NCBI RefSeq assembly: GCF_014287585.1
Contig: NZ_JACOOJ010000024.1
Location: forward strand, 15,072-79,071
Source of the DNA: Parabacteroides hominis
Lineage (GTDB): Bacteria; Bacteroidota; Bacteroidia; Bacteroidales; Tannerellaceae
Direction of reading: 5' to 3'
Length of the DNA: 64,000 nt
Part shown: positions 8,766-18,545 of the stretch, piece after piece
Position numbering within the stretch: the stretch's first letter is position 1
Layout of the letters: the number at the start of each line of letters is the position of its first letter
Position numbers and translations under genes: made by a program
Notes under the pieces: model-generated
What the model saw: only the letters and a program-made list of their open reading frames with translations
Told to the model about the DNA's origin: nothing
Database searches by the model: none

Positions 8766-11225
8766 ATGTTAAAACAAATAGTATTGCTATCGGTTATCGG
8801 ACTTGGATTCGTCGCTTGTAGCGATCACGGAGATCAGGGATATGTCTCAACGGAACCGATCGTGGAGGTCCCTTTTACAGGAGTGCATCTGACTGATTAT
8901 TTCTGGGCTCCTCGTATTGAAGTGAACCGGACGGTTTCTATTCCTTCCGCTTTCAGGCAGTGTGAAATAAACGGTCGTTTTGACAATTTTGCTCTGGCGG
9001 GAGGATTGATAAAAGGTGAACATAAAGGGGATTTCCCATTTGACGATACCGATCCGTATAAGATTATCGAAGGAGCATCCTATTCACTTGCCGTTGAATA
9101 TGATCCGAAGTTGGATGCTTATCTGGATAGTGTCATTACGCTGATTGGGGCGGCGCAGGAACCAGATGGTTATCTGACTACTTGTGTGACGAATAAATGT
9201 GAACGATTGAACCGCTGGTGGGGAACTCATCGTTGGGAGAAACTGAATAGCCATGAGCTTTATAACAGTGGCCATTTATATGAAGCGGCTGTCGCTCACT
9301 ATCAGGCAACGGGGAAACGGAGCCTGCTCGATGTCGCAATCAAAAATGCCAATCTGGTTTGCAAAGATTTTGGTCCGGGTGAAGGACAGAAACATGTTCC
9401 TTCCGGTCATCCGATCATCGAAATGGGGTTGGCTAAGATGTACAAGGTTACTGGCGACAGAAAATACTTGGATATGGCCAAATATTTTGTGGAGGAAACT
9501 GGACGTGGAACGGACGGGCATAGACTGAGTGCTTATAGCCAGGATCATAAGCCGATTCTGGATCAGGAAGAAATTGTTGGACATGCCGTCCGGGCGGGAT
9601 ATTTGTATTCTGGTGTGGCGGATGTCGCTGCTTTGACGAAAGATTCGGCTTACTTCAATGCAATTTGTCGGATATGGGATAATATGGCGACAAAAAAGCT
9701 GTATATCACGGGAGGAATCGGGTCGCGTGCCCAAGGAGAAGGCTTCGGGCCGGAATATGAGTTGCATAACCATAGTGCATACTGCGAGACTTGCGCATCT
9801 ATTGCCAATGTGTATTGGAACCAGCGTATGTTCCTTGCGACCGGGGATGCCAAATATATAGATGTATTGGAACGTGCCTTATATAATGGCGTCATTTCAG
9901 GAGTTTCGTTGAGTGGTGACAAGTTTTTCTATGATAATCCGCTTGAATCGATGGGGCAACACGAGCGGGCTCCTTGGTTTGGTTGTGCCTGTTGTCCGGG
10001 CAATGTCACTCGTTTTATAGCATCCATCCCTAAATATATGTATGCAACACAGGGAAATAATATTTATGTCAATTTGTATGCAGGCAGTAGTAGCAAGGTC
10101 GTTGTGGCCAATGATACGGTAGCTTTGGTCCAGAAAACTGAATATCCTTGGGACGGTATTGTCAAACTGACAGTTTCACCTCAGAAACCTACCTCTTTTA
10201 ATTTGAGACTTCGTATTCCTGCTTGGACGGGTGATGAACCTATTCCTGGCAGCGACCTGTATACATATACTAAAAGAAACCGGCAACCCTATGCAGTTTT
10301 TATTAACGGAAAACCTTTGAAAGATAAGACTTATCGAGGATATGTTGTTATTGATCGCGAATGGCAGGCAGGAGATGTCGTCGAACTCCGTATACCGATG
10401 GAGGTACGCCGGATCAAGGCACACGATAAAGTGCATGCTGACGAAGGATTGCTGACTGTCGAACGTGGGCCGGTGATATATTGCCTGGAAGGCATTGATA
10501 TGCCAGACCGACATGTGTTCAACAAATATCTACCGGAAGATGCTGCTTTTACTTGCCAATACGAGAAAGATAAATTGAATGGAATTATGGAATTGTCGAC
10601 AGTTGTCAAGGAATTGGATCGTGACAAGGAAAGCGGTATCGTTTCTGAAAAAGAATACCCTGTCAAGTTGATTCCTTATTCTACTTGGAATAATCGTGGC
10701 AATGCTGAGATGGCTGTTTGGATTCCGGCTTCGGCTGCTTATGCCAAACCGACTCCCGAACCGAGCATTGCTTCCCGTGCACAATCCTTTACGCTCGTGA
10801 GTGCTCCGATCCAGAAAGACGGCATTGCGCATGAACGCCGTGAATGGTGCTACGGTGTGAACGACCAGTGGGATCCGAAAAGCTCGGATGATATGTCGAA
10901 GCCTTATTGGTATTTTTGGTTGAAAGAGGGGACGCAGGAATCGATCGAATATGTGTTCGACAAACCGGAGACTGTACGCAATGTACAAGTCTATTGGCTC
11001 GACTTTGATCATTATGACGGTAACTTCCGTGTTCCGAGCAGTTGGAAAATTCAGTATCGAACCGGCAACGATTGGAAGGATGTGGCAGCTCAAAGCGAGT
11101 ATGGTTGCAAGAAGGATTGCTATAATTCTGTAGACTTCATGCCTGTCGAAACTAATGGATTGAAACTGGTGATCCAGTTGCAGAAAGGCGAGTCGGGCGG
11201 TGTAATTGAATGGAAAGTGAATTGA
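8766..11225 (+). CDS. Glycoside hydrolase family 127 beta-L-arabinofuranosidase, lipoprotein
   Basis: An 819-residue GH127 (formerly DUF1680) enzyme with a lipobox (GFVACSDHG). GH127 enzymes such as HypBA1 use a zinc-bound Cys nucleophile to release L-arabinose from beta-L-arabinofuranosides. Counting against HypBA1, the expected residues are present: acid/base Glu325 in GEGFG, zinc ligands Glu341 and Cys343 in YCETC, and the pair Cys409-Cys410 in GCACCPGN. The last ~130 residues look like a discoidin/F5-8-type beta-sandwich (VYWLDFDHYDGNFRVPSSW), perhaps a binding module. It is followed by a terminator-like hairpin and a second GH127 of the same architecture. The surface-lipoprotein form suggests it acts first, outside the cell or facing the periplasm. 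Confidence 0.93.
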   Translation: MLKQIVLLSVIGLGFVACSDHGDQGYVSTEPIVEVPFTGVHLTDYFWAPRIEVNRTVSIPSAFRQCEINGRFDNFALAGGLIKGEHKGDFPFDDTDPYKIIEGASYSLAVEYDPKLDAYLDSVITLIGAAQEPDGYLTTCVTNKCERLNRWWGTHRWEKLNSHELYNSGHLYEAAVAHYQATGKRSLLDVAIKNANLVCKDFGPGEGQKHVPSGHPIIEMGLAKMYKVTGDRKYLDMAKYFVEETGRGTDGHRLSAYSQDHKPILDQEEIVGHAVRAGYLYSGVADVAALTKDSAYFNAICRIWDNMATKKLYITGGIGSRAQGEGFGPEYELHNHSAYCETCASIANVYWNQRMFLATGDAKYIDVLERALYNGVISGVSLSGDKFFYDNPLESMGQHERAPWFGCACCPGNVTRFIASIPKYMYATQGNNIYVNLYAGSSSKVVVANDTVALVQKTEYPWDGIVKLTVSPQKPTSFNLRLRIPAWTGDEPIPGSDLYTYTKRNRQPYAVFINGKPLKDKTYRGYVVIDREWQAGDVVELRIPMEVRRIKAHDKVHADEGLLTVERGPVIYCLEGIDMPDRHVFNKYLPEDAAFTCQYEKDKLNGIMELSTVVKELDRDKESGIVSEKEYPVKLIPYSTWNNRGNAEMAVWIPASAAYAKPTPEPSIASRAQSFTLVSAPIQKDGIAHERREWCYGVNDQWDPKSSDDMSKPYWYFWLKEGTQESIEYVFDKPETVRNVQVYWLDFDHYDGNFRVPSSWKIQYRTGNDWKDVAAQSEYGCKKDCYNSVDFMPVETNGLKLVIQLQKGESGGVIEWKVN

Positions 11226-11283
11226 TCCATACTTTTGAAAAATAGACTTTTATAGACACATTTTTATTAAGTATTTGAATTGT

Positions 11284-11318
11284 GAAAAGAGGCTTGGCGT
11301 GAGCCATTGCCTCTTTTA
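11284..11318 (+). terminator. Hairpin terminator after the first GH127
   Basis: GAAAAGAGGC and GCCTCTTTTA form a stem at 11285-11317 whose right arm runs into TTTTATAG. It lies 60 bp after the first GH127 stop. Confidence 0.6.
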
Positions 11319-11372
11319 TAGTTTGAGACGGAAAAACTTATGAAATAATCGGAAACATAATCCTAAATAAAT

Positions 11373-13769
11373 ATGAAACGAATAGTATTGATAGCACTTG
11401 TCGGTATAAGTTTGGCGGGCAATGCGCAAACACATGATGGTGGATATCCGATCACCCCTGTCCCTTTTACTTCCGTTAAGGTAACGGATTGTTTTTGGGG
11501 GCAACGGTTGAAGGCAAGTCGTGAAGTTACTATCCCGCTCGCATTTAGCAAATGCGAGGAAACGGGGCGTTATGAGAACTTCGTAAAAGCGGCTCATCCA
11601 AGTAGCGAATACAAGGTAGAAGGATATTCGTTCGATGATACGGATGTCTATAAGACGATAGAAGGAGCAAGCTATTCAATGCAGACCTATCCGGATAAGA
11701 GGCTGGGGCGTTATGTCGACAGTATTCTGACAATCGTGGCTTCAGCACAGGAAGAGGACGGCTATTTGTATACGGCCCGTACCATGAATCCGCAACATCC
11801 GCATGAATGGGCGGGAAGCAAGCGTTGGGAAAAGGTGGAAGACTTGAGCCATGAGTTTTACAACCTCGGACACATGATTGAAGGTGCTGTCGCTCACTAC
11901 CAGGCGACGGGGAAAAGAACATTTCTGGATATTGCGATTCGGTATGCCGACTGTGTGGAAAAGGCGATAGGTGATAAGCAGGGACAGCTTGTCCGCGTGC
12001 CTGGACATCAGATTTCCGAGATGGCGCTTTGTAAGCTTTATCTGGTAACAGGGCAGAAGAAGTATCTTGATCTGGCTAAGTTTTTTCTGGATAAACGAGG
12101 TTATACAGAACGCCGGGATGCTTATAGTCAGGCACATAAACCAGTGCTGGAACAAGATGAAGCTGTCGGACATGCCGTACGGGCAGCTTATATGTATTCT
12201 GGAATGGCTGACGTAGCTGCCTTAACGAGTGACACGGGTTACATCCGTGCCATCGATCGTATCTGGGACAATGTGGTGACGAAGAAATTGTATATTACAG
12301 GAGGCATTGGTGCTACTAATAACGGAGAGGCTTTCGGTGAAAACTATGAATTGCCCAATATGTCGGCTTATTGTGAAACTTGCGCTGCGATTGGAAATGT
12401 GTATTGGAATTACCGGCTATTCCTGTTACATGGCGAATCAAAATATTATGATGTGTTGGAACGTACTTTATATAACGGTTTGATTTCGGGGGTGTCGCTG
12501 GATGGCGGTGGCTTCTTTTATCCCAATCCGCTGGAGTCTATTGGACAGCATCAACGCCGGCCGTGGTTCGGATGTGCTTGTTGCCCGTCCAATATCTGCC
12601 GTTTTATACCTTCGTTGCCAGGTTATGTATATGCTGTGCACGATAAAGATGTGTATGTCAATCTCTTTATGAGTAATACATCCGAATTGAATGTGAACGG
12701 TAAACATTTGAAACTGGTTCAAACGACTGAATATCCCTGGAACGGCGATATTCGACTGGATGTAATGCCCAAAGATAAACAAGATTTTATTTTGAAGATA
12801 CGTGTTCCGGGGTGGGTGAAGGGTGAAGTTGTACCCAGTAATTTGTATACATTCTCCGACCGTAAACAATTGAGCTATTCTGTAAAAGTGAATGGTGAAC
12901 CTGTGGAGAGTGATTTGGACAAAGGCTATTTTTCTATTTCCCGTTCGTGGAAAAAAGGGGATGTCGTGGAGGTGCATTTCGATATGGAACCGCGTACGGT
13001 TAAAGCAAATACAAAGGTTGAGGCTGATCGGGGACGTGTCGCAGTGGAGCGGGGACCGGTGGTTTATTGTGCAGAGTGGCCGGATAATGATTTCAGTGTT
13101 TTGAGTGTGTTGATGAACCAGAAACCAGAATTCACGGTTGAACGCAAATCTGATCTTTTATGTGGTATCGATGAAATCAAGACGGTGGCGCAGGCTTTGA
13201 GCTATGATGAAAAGGGATGTTTGGCTGTTAGAAATGTGATGCTGACTCTGATTCCTTATTATGCTTGGGCACATCGTGGCGCAGGCGAAATGGCGGTTTG
13301 GTTGCCTCAGGAGATGAACGCTACCCGTCCGACTTTGCCTCCGACGATTGCATCTTCTTCCAAGATTATTGCATCCCATTCGTCCAAATCGATTTCAGCT
13401 ATCAACGACCGCTTGGTTCCGAAAGATGAAAATGACCGGACAATTCCCTATTTCCACTGGTGGCCGGAAGAAGGCACGACGGAGTGGATCGTTTATGAGT
13501 TCGAAAAGCCTCAAACAGTTTCGACTGGTACGGTTTATTGGTATGACGATTCACCTTGGGGCGGTTGCCGTGTTCCGGCAAGTTGGAAGTTGTATTATCG
13601 GGATTTGGAGGGAAACTGGAAATCTGTCACGAACAGTACGGCTTACGGAGTGGAAAAAGGGAATGGCAATACCGTCACTTTTGCACCTGTCACGACAAAT
13701 GCTTTAAAATTGGAAGTCGTGCAACCGGAAAAGAGTTCATCCGGCCTATTTGAGTGGTCTGTCGAATGA
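11373..13769 (+). CDS. Second glycoside hydrolase family 127 beta-L-arabinofuranosidase, periplasmic
   Basis: A 798-residue paralogue of the upstream enzyme. The N-terminus (MKRIVLIALVGISLAGNAQ) is an ordinary signal peptide rather than a lipobox, so this copy is probably soluble in the periplasm. The catalytic set is conserved: Glu319 in GEAFG, Glu335 and Cys337 in YCETC, and Cys403-Cys404 in GCACCPSN. A C-terminal beta-sandwich like that of its neighbour is present (VYWYDDSPWGGCRVPASW). Different localisation and clear divergence argue for division of labour (for example different linkage or chain length) rather than a recent duplication. The S9 peptidase gene begins 38 bp downstream. Confidence 0.93.
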   Translation: MKRIVLIALVGISLAGNAQTHDGGYPITPVPFTSVKVTDCFWGQRLKASREVTIPLAFSKCEETGRYENFVKAAHPSSEYKVEGYSFDDTDVYKTIEGASYSMQTYPDKRLGRYVDSILTIVASAQEEDGYLYTARTMNPQHPHEWAGSKRWEKVEDLSHEFYNLGHMIEGAVAHYQATGKRTFLDIAIRYADCVEKAIGDKQGQLVRVPGHQISEMALCKLYLVTGQKKYLDLAKFFLDKRGYTERRDAYSQAHKPVLEQDEAVGHAVRAAYMYSGMADVAALTSDTGYIRAIDRIWDNVVTKKLYITGGIGATNNGEAFGENYELPNMSAYCETCAAIGNVYWNYRLFLLHGESKYYDVLERTLYNGLISGVSLDGGGFFYPNPLESIGQHQRRPWFGCACCPSNICRFIPSLPGYVYAVHDKDVYVNLFMSNTSELNVNGKHLKLVQTTEYPWNGDIRLDVMPKDKQDFILKIRVPGWVKGEVVPSNLYTFSDRKQLSYSVKVNGEPVESDLDKGYFSISRSWKKGDVVEVHFDMEPRTVKANTKVEADRGRVAVERGPVVYCAEWPDNDFSVLSVLMNQKPEFTVERKSDLLCGIDEIKTVAQALSYDEKGCLAVRNVMLTLIPYYAWAHRGAGEMAVWLPQEMNATRPTLPPTIASSSKIIASHSSKSISAINDRLVPKDENDRTIPYFHWWPEEGTTEWIVYEFEKPQTVSTGTVYWYDDSPWGGCRVPASWKLYYRDLEGNWKSVTNSTAYGVEKGNGNTVTFAPVTTNALKLEVVQPEKSSSGLFEWSVE

Positions 13770-13807
13770 GTTTTCATAAATAGAAATTAATAAATCATAA
13801 AGTATAG

Positions 13808-15919
13808 ATGAAACGAAATTTAGTATTAATATTGTTAGGAGCCAGCTTGTCGGGCTCCTTTTTGTATGGACAAGGCACGGTGGAAGATTATTCCCGCGCT
13901 TTTTCTTTGCCGGAGAAGTATAAGAATACGGTTTTTTATTCGGATGTAAATCCGCGATGGATAGGTGATACTCATAGTTTCTGGTATATACGTCATACTC
14001 CTGAAGGTGACCGCTATGTAATTGTTGATGCCGAAAAACGAGAGCGTGTGGCTATGCCCGACACGATGAAACAGCGTATATTGTCAGAAAAACCCCGCCG
14101 GTGGTGGGGTGAAGGTCGCTATTGGGCGGAGACAGATGAGGAACGTGTGGGCGACAGTATCCCTTCACCGGACAGGAAACAGGTCGCTTTCATCAAAAAC
14201 AACAATGTATATGTAAAGGATGTTGCTACTGGTGTGGAAAAAGCGTTGAGCATGGATGGTGCGCCAGGCGAATATTACTCAGCCTATATCCGATGGTCGC
14301 CCGATTCTCGTAAAGTCGCAACCATGAAGATACGTCCGGCGGAAAAAAGGTATATCTATTTTATTGAATCATCTCCGAAAGATCAGTTGCAGCCGAAGTT
14401 GCATAAACGTGAATATGCAAAGCCGGGCGATGCGTTGCCTTTCCGTATTCCTCATATTTTCCATATAGAGACGGGAGAGATGAGCAAGCCTTCTTCCACA
14501 GAACTTTTTGCTTCCCAATTCGATGTGCATGGCTTGGATTGGGCGGCAGACAGCAACAGTCTCCTTTTTGAATACAACCAGCGTGGACATCAGGTCTACA
14601 GGGTGCTGGAACTGGCTGCTGAGAGTGGGCTTGTTCGTACGGTGATAGAAGAGACCAGCGATACATTTGTCAATTATACCCGTTATTTCCGTCGTGATTT
14701 AAAGAATGGAAAAGAAATTATATGGATGAGTGAACGCGACAATTGGAACCACCTTTATCTCTACGATCGGCAGACGGGAAAGGTAAAGCAGCAGATAACC
14801 AAAGGTGAATGGTATGTGCGTGACGTATTGGATGTCGACGAGGCAAATCGAGTAGTTTATTTTTCTGCCAACGGTATGGTAAAAGAAGAAGATCCTTATT
14901 TAATCCGTTATTACCGGATCAATATGGATGGAAGTGGCCTGACTTGTCTCACGCCGGAAGAAGGAACGCATACGGCTTGGTTTTCGACAGATAGAAAATA
15001 TCTGGTGGATGTCTATTCGAAGGTGAATGTCGCTCCTAAAGCCGTTTTGCGTAGCGCGAAAGACGGAAAAATCGTGATGCCATTGGAAGAGGCGGATATT
15101 AAGGCTCTCGAAAAAACCGGCTGGCAGGCTCCTGAGCCATTCGTTGCTAAAGGGCGTGACGGGAAAACGGATATCTGGGGCGTAATCTTCCGTCCTTCCA
15201 ATTTTGATCCGTCGAAAAAATATCCAGTGCTGGAATATGTGTATGCCGGACCGGGAAGCGCATATACCCCGAAGGCTTTCCGCCAGTTGCACTGGTATCA
15301 TCAGGTGACGGCGGAGCTTGGGTTTATCGTTGTGCAGAGCGATGGTATGGGAACCTCATTCCGTAGTAAGGCGTTTGAAAGTATCATCTATAAAAATTTG
15401 AAAGATGCAGGTTTCGAGGATCGTATTGCTTGGATAAAAGCTGCCGGTAAGAAATATCCTTATATGGATACGGACCGTGTCGGCATTTTCGGTGGTTCGG
15501 CTGGTGGACAGGAGGCGATGGCTGCCGTTCTCTTTCATCCTGATTTCTATAAAGCGGCTTATGCCGGTTGTGGTTGTCATGATAACCGGATGGATAAAAT
15601 CTGGTGGAACGAACAGTGGATGGGGTATCCGGTAGATAGCAGTTATGTGGCTTGCAGCAATGTTGAGAATGCCCATTTGCTAACCCGACCTTTAATGCTG
15701 ATGGTGGGTGAAATAGACGACAATGTTGACCCGGCTAGCACCATGCAAGTGGTGAATGCCTTGATTAAAGCGAAAAAGGAGTTTGAACTGGTGGTCGTCC
15801 CCGGTAGCAACCATACGTTAGGGGGAGATTATGGTGATCGGAAAAGGTTCGACTTCTTTGTCCGGAATCTGCTGGGGGTGACTCCGCCGGATTGGAATAC
15901 GTGGAATTGGAATCGGTAA
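13808..15919 (+). CDS. S9-family serine peptidase (dipeptidyl-peptidase IV-like), secreted
   Basis: A 703-residue exported protein (signal peptide ending SGSFLYGQG) with an N-terminal beta-propeller of the DPPIV_N type (to ~residue 430) and a C-terminal alpha/beta-hydrolase domain. The catalytic triad is visible: Ser564 in FGGSAGGQ, Asp637/638 in GEIDDNVDP and His669 in GSNHT. S9 enzymes often cut after proline or alanine near the N-terminus. The double-Glu motif that makes true DPP-IV a dipeptidase is not apparent (GEYYSAY stands in that region), so specificity is open. As the last gene of the locus it supports joint attack on peptide and sugar. Confidence 0.88.
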   Translation: MKRNLVLILLGASLSGSFLYGQGTVEDYSRAFSLPEKYKNTVFYSDVNPRWIGDTHSFWYIRHTPEGDRYVIVDAEKRERVAMPDTMKQRILSEKPRRWWGEGRYWAETDEERVGDSIPSPDRKQVAFIKNNNVYVKDVATGVEKALSMDGAPGEYYSAYIRWSPDSRKVATMKIRPAEKRYIYFIESSPKDQLQPKLHKREYAKPGDALPFRIPHIFHIETGEMSKPSSTELFASQFDVHGLDWAADSNSLLFEYNQRGHQVYRVLELAAESGLVRTVIEETSDTFVNYTRYFRRDLKNGKEIIWMSERDNWNHLYLYDRQTGKVKQQITKGEWYVRDVLDVDEANRVVYFSANGMVKEEDPYLIRYYRINMDGSGLTCLTPEEGTHTAWFSTDRKYLVDVYSKVNVAPKAVLRSAKDGKIVMPLEEADIKALEKTGWQAPEPFVAKGRDGKTDIWGVIFRPSNFDPSKKYPVLEYVYAGPGSAYTPKAFRQLHWYHQVTAELGFIVVQSDGMGTSFRSKAFESIIYKNLKDAGFEDRIAWIKAAGKKYPYMDTDRVGIFGGSAGGQEAMAAVLFHPDFYKAAYAGCGCHDNRMDKIWWNEQWMGYPVDSSYVACSNVENAHLLTRPLMLMVGEIDDNVDPASTMQVVNALIKAKKEFELVVVPGSNHTLGGDYGDRKRFDFFVRNLLGVTPPDWNTWNWNR

Positions 15920-15974
15920 CAGCTTCGGTTTGAATGCTGATAGAATATGTCTATTCGTATATAGAAATTATCTG

Positions 15975-16006
15975 TTTGACAGGCACTTATATCTGATGTA
16001 TCTTTG
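15975..16006 (+). promoter_or_regulatory. Bacteroidota promoter for dps
   Basis: TTTG at 15975-15978 and TATCTTTG at 15999-16006, separated by 20 nt, exactly the Bacteroidota sigma-AB consensus. Transcription should start near 16013, leaving a ~40-nt leader before dps. Confidence 0.8.
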
Positions 16007-16052
16007 CAGTACAAGAAAAACGAAAAGTATAACAATTAAAAAGTAAAGTATT

Positions 16053-16541
16053 ATGAAGACATTAGATTATATCCATTTGGATGCAGTTGCAGCAGGTAAA
16101 GTAGTTGAAGCATTACAACAGTTATTGGCCGATTATCAGGTATTCTATACAAACCTTCGTGGTTTCCACTGGAACATCAAGGGACACGGTTTCTTTGTTC
16201 TTCACAGCAAATTTGAAGATATGTATAATGATGCTGCCGAAAAGGTGGACGAACTGGCTGAACGTATCCTGATGTTGGGCGGTGTTCCGGTTAATAAGTT
16301 CAGTGAATATCTGAAAGTTGCCAAAGTAAAGGAAGTCTCGGACGTATCTTGTGCAGACGAAGCGTTGGAAAACATTCTGAACACTTACGGCCAGTTTATT
16401 GCCGAAGAACGTAAATTGCTTTCTCTGGCTTCCGAATCCGGAGACGAGGCAACAGTTGCGCTGATGAGCGATTACCTGAAGGAACAGGAAAAATTGGTTT
16501 GGATGTTAGTGGCTTACTCTTCTTGCGACTGTAAGAAATAA
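16053..16541 (+). CDS. dps: Dps-family ferritin-like DNA-protection protein
   Basis: A 162-residue four-helix protein with the Dps ferroxidase signature, FHWNIKGHGFFVLHSKFEDMY (residues ~36-56) with the following D-x-x-A-E region; these His, Asp and Glu residues lie at the subunit interface. Dps dodecamers oxidise and store iron with H2O2, protecting DNA in stress and stationary phase. It is a single-gene unit with its own consensus promoter and a strong terminator. The C-terminal tail SSCDCKK is unusual in having two cysteines. In Bacteroides, dps is under OxyR control; no OxyR site was identified here. Confidence 0.92.
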   Translation: MKTLDYIHLDAVAAGKVVEALQQLLADYQVFYTNLRGFHWNIKGHGFFVLHSKFEDMYNDAAEKVDELAERILMLGGVPVNKFSEYLKVAKVKEVSDVSCADEALENILNTYGQFIAEERKLLSLASESGDEATVALMSDYLKEQEKLVWMLVAYSSCDCKK

Positions 16542-16581
16542 TAAGTGTGTAAGTAATTAATAATTTATTCGTTGCGTTTGG

Positions 16582-16614
16582 AAAAGGCGGTCTCCTCACG
16601 AGACCGCCTTTTTG
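16582..16614 (+). terminator. Rho-independent terminator after dps
   Basis: AAAAGGCGGTCTC - CTCAC - GAGACCGCCTTTTT: a perfect GC-rich stem with a T-tract, 41 bp after the dps stop. Confidence 0.92.
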
Positions 16615-16940
16615 ATTTGTGCCCGAACCATGCGGAAGTGCGTTTTTGGGCAAGTATCATTTTGTTATCTTTATTGTGCTAAAGCATGACCGATTGATTT
16701 GTTAAAAAATATTACCTGCAATAGTGATTCCAAAAACATGCACTACTAATCTGATTTACATAGGGTAGTAGTGACATTTTGATAATCTTGCATTCGTATT
16801 CCTTTATCATGTCGGGTGTGTTTTAGAAAAGCAAGAGTGTTTAAATGAAAGAACCGTGGGCCAAATATAGGAAGACCTTGAAGTGATGAGGGTTTTGTCC
16901 GTTTTTCTGTTTATATTTGTCCGAAAATAAGATCAGAATT
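16615..16940 (+). promoter_or_regulatory. Non-coding gap before the next gene, with a possible promoter
   Basis: No gene is seen in these ~325 bases. There is an 8-bp inverted repeat, CACTACTA (16741-16748) / TAGTAGTG (16766-16773), and a TATATTTG -7 box at 16912-16919 with a TTTG only 14 nt upstream of it, shorter than usual. The -7 box overlaps a TTG in frame with the next gene, which is why I start that gene at the ATG at 16941. Confidence 0.4.
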
Positions 16941-18497
16941 ATGGACAGGATGGAAAAAGAACCGCTTATACAGGAAGGCAGACGTCTTCCGGATGTGGCG
17001 GATGTAAACGGTTTGGTTTCTTTTATGGGCCGGTTGATGGATGGTCAGGAGAGTTTTTATCTTGATTTGCTGTTGGCTTCTCTGGTCCGTTTGCACCCGT
17101 TTATAAAACCGGATGATGCGGAACGTATGATGCCGGTTTTCGAATGGGCCGGAACTGTAATGGAGATGCCGGAAAACGAGATAGGAGGGTTGGATATGCT
17201 TACCGCCTCTTTTCTGCTTGATTATGCCGAAATGCTTTCCGGATCGGAAAAACGTGCCAAAAGCTCGAAACAACAACCTTACCAGGACTATAAGCCATAT
17301 CTGGATCTTGTAAAATTGGCTTTTAACCGGATAAAAGATCATAATACGTTGCCTTTGCTCTCGACACCGACCCACCGTCCGGCCTGGGTCGATCCGGTCG
17401 TGCTTGTCTCCCGGCTGTCGGAATATCAGAAAAAGGGGGTGAAGCCGGACAATCTGGACTTTCAAATTGCAGTTTCGCGTGTGGCATTGGATGATACGGA
17501 CGAGGCTGTCCGGTTAGTCGAACAAGAGATGGCGGGCGAATATCGCGAGTTGTTGCTTTTCCTGTTCAAACCGGAAGCACGTCCTAAGGGGCCTTTTACG
17601 TCTCAGGCCGTTTGGATGACTGCTGCTTTGGTCAAAAGTCCTGATACCGTCTATGACGAGTTTAAGGATTTTCCTTATTCTGCAGTGAACCGGGCTTATT
17701 TGACAGGGGATATTCCCAGTGACGTGTTCACGTTTGAAAAACCGTTTGGGAAAGTCGATCGTATCTTGCAGTTGATTCCTCCGGCAAGCAAGAATGTCGC
17801 GGTAAAATGGAGGTTTGGAGGTTATGCTTTATACATGACTTATCGGCCTTGTTCCCGCATTCCGCTTTTAGTGGAGACTTTTTGGAAAATACCTTTGCGG
17901 GAGAAGGATCTGAAGAGGTTCTTGTTGCTTTCTCCGAATGCACCTCGGATTTGGTTGGCTTTATTGGTGCGGGATCGCGTAAGGGATGCTTATTGGAACG
18001 ATTTGGAACTGGCAAGGCTTAACCTGGTTGCCCTTGAGACCTTGCGCGAACTTGATTTGGAGTGGAGAGGGGGGATGGCTTTGACATACCTGGCGGTGTG
18101 CCTGTTGAGCATCGATCGTCCTGTTCGTTTGTGTGCGGCGGATCTTTGGGGGGAACTTGTGGAAAAAGACCTGATAGACAATGTGGCTTTAGGCCGGGTA
18201 TTGGGTAAGATCCAATCATTGGAATGGGCTCCTGCGCAGAGAATTTCAGGTTTGGTTGTCGAAATGTTGATAAATAGATCATCTTTTCATAACAAAGAAC
18301 TGTCTGTGCTGTTTGTCTCTTTTTTGTCTTGCCTGCCGGAAAATCCGGTGAAGGATTTAAAGCGGTTATTGGAAGTTTTTGCGGAACTTCAGACTGTTAA
18401 TAACTGGCCGAAGGTGAAATATGCCCCACTTCTTTCTTTGCTTGAGACGTGGAAGAAAAACAGCAAATTGACAGAGGTGATAGAATCTTTGTATTAA
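16941..18497 (+). CDS. Uncharacterised alpha-helical cytoplasmic protein (DUF6493-like)
   Basis: A 518-residue protein with no signal peptide and no catalytic motif I can name. It is rich in Leu/Arg helices, particularly after residue 350 (RLNLVALETLRELDLEWRGG), which suggests a HEAT/ARM-like solenoid. It vaguely recalls the DUF6493 proteins of Bacteroidota; I am not sure. In-frame upstream starts overlap the -7 box, so ATG 16941 is preferred. It appears monocistronic: 48 bp separate it from aguA, where a TATATTTG box sits at 18517-18524. No functional link to its neighbours is evident. Confidence 0.7.
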   Translation: MDRMEKEPLIQEGRRLPDVADVNGLVSFMGRLMDGQESFYLDLLLASLVRLHPFIKPDDAERMMPVFEWAGTVMEMPENEIGGLDMLTASFLLDYAEMLSGSEKRAKSSKQQPYQDYKPYLDLVKLAFNRIKDHNTLPLLSTPTHRPAWVDPVVLVSRLSEYQKKGVKPDNLDFQIAVSRVALDDTDEAVRLVEQEMAGEYRELLLFLFKPEARPKGPFTSQAVWMTAALVKSPDTVYDEFKDFPYSAVNRAYLTGDIPSDVFTFEKPFGKVDRILQLIPPASKNVAVKWRFGGYALYMTYRPCSRIPLLVETFWKIPLREKDLKRFLLLSPNAPRIWLALLVRDRVRDAYWNDLELARLNLVALETLRELDLEWRGGMALTYLAVCLLSIDRPVRLCAADLWGELVEKDLIDNVALGRVLGKIQSLEWAPAQRISGLVVEMLINRSSFHNKELSVLFVSFLSCLPENPVKDLKRLLEVFAELQTVNNWPKVKYAPLLSLLETWKKNSKLTEVIESLY

Positions 18498-18545
18498 GAA
18501 TGATGGAAAATAAGCCTATATTTGTGCTGTAAATTTTAAACGCAG

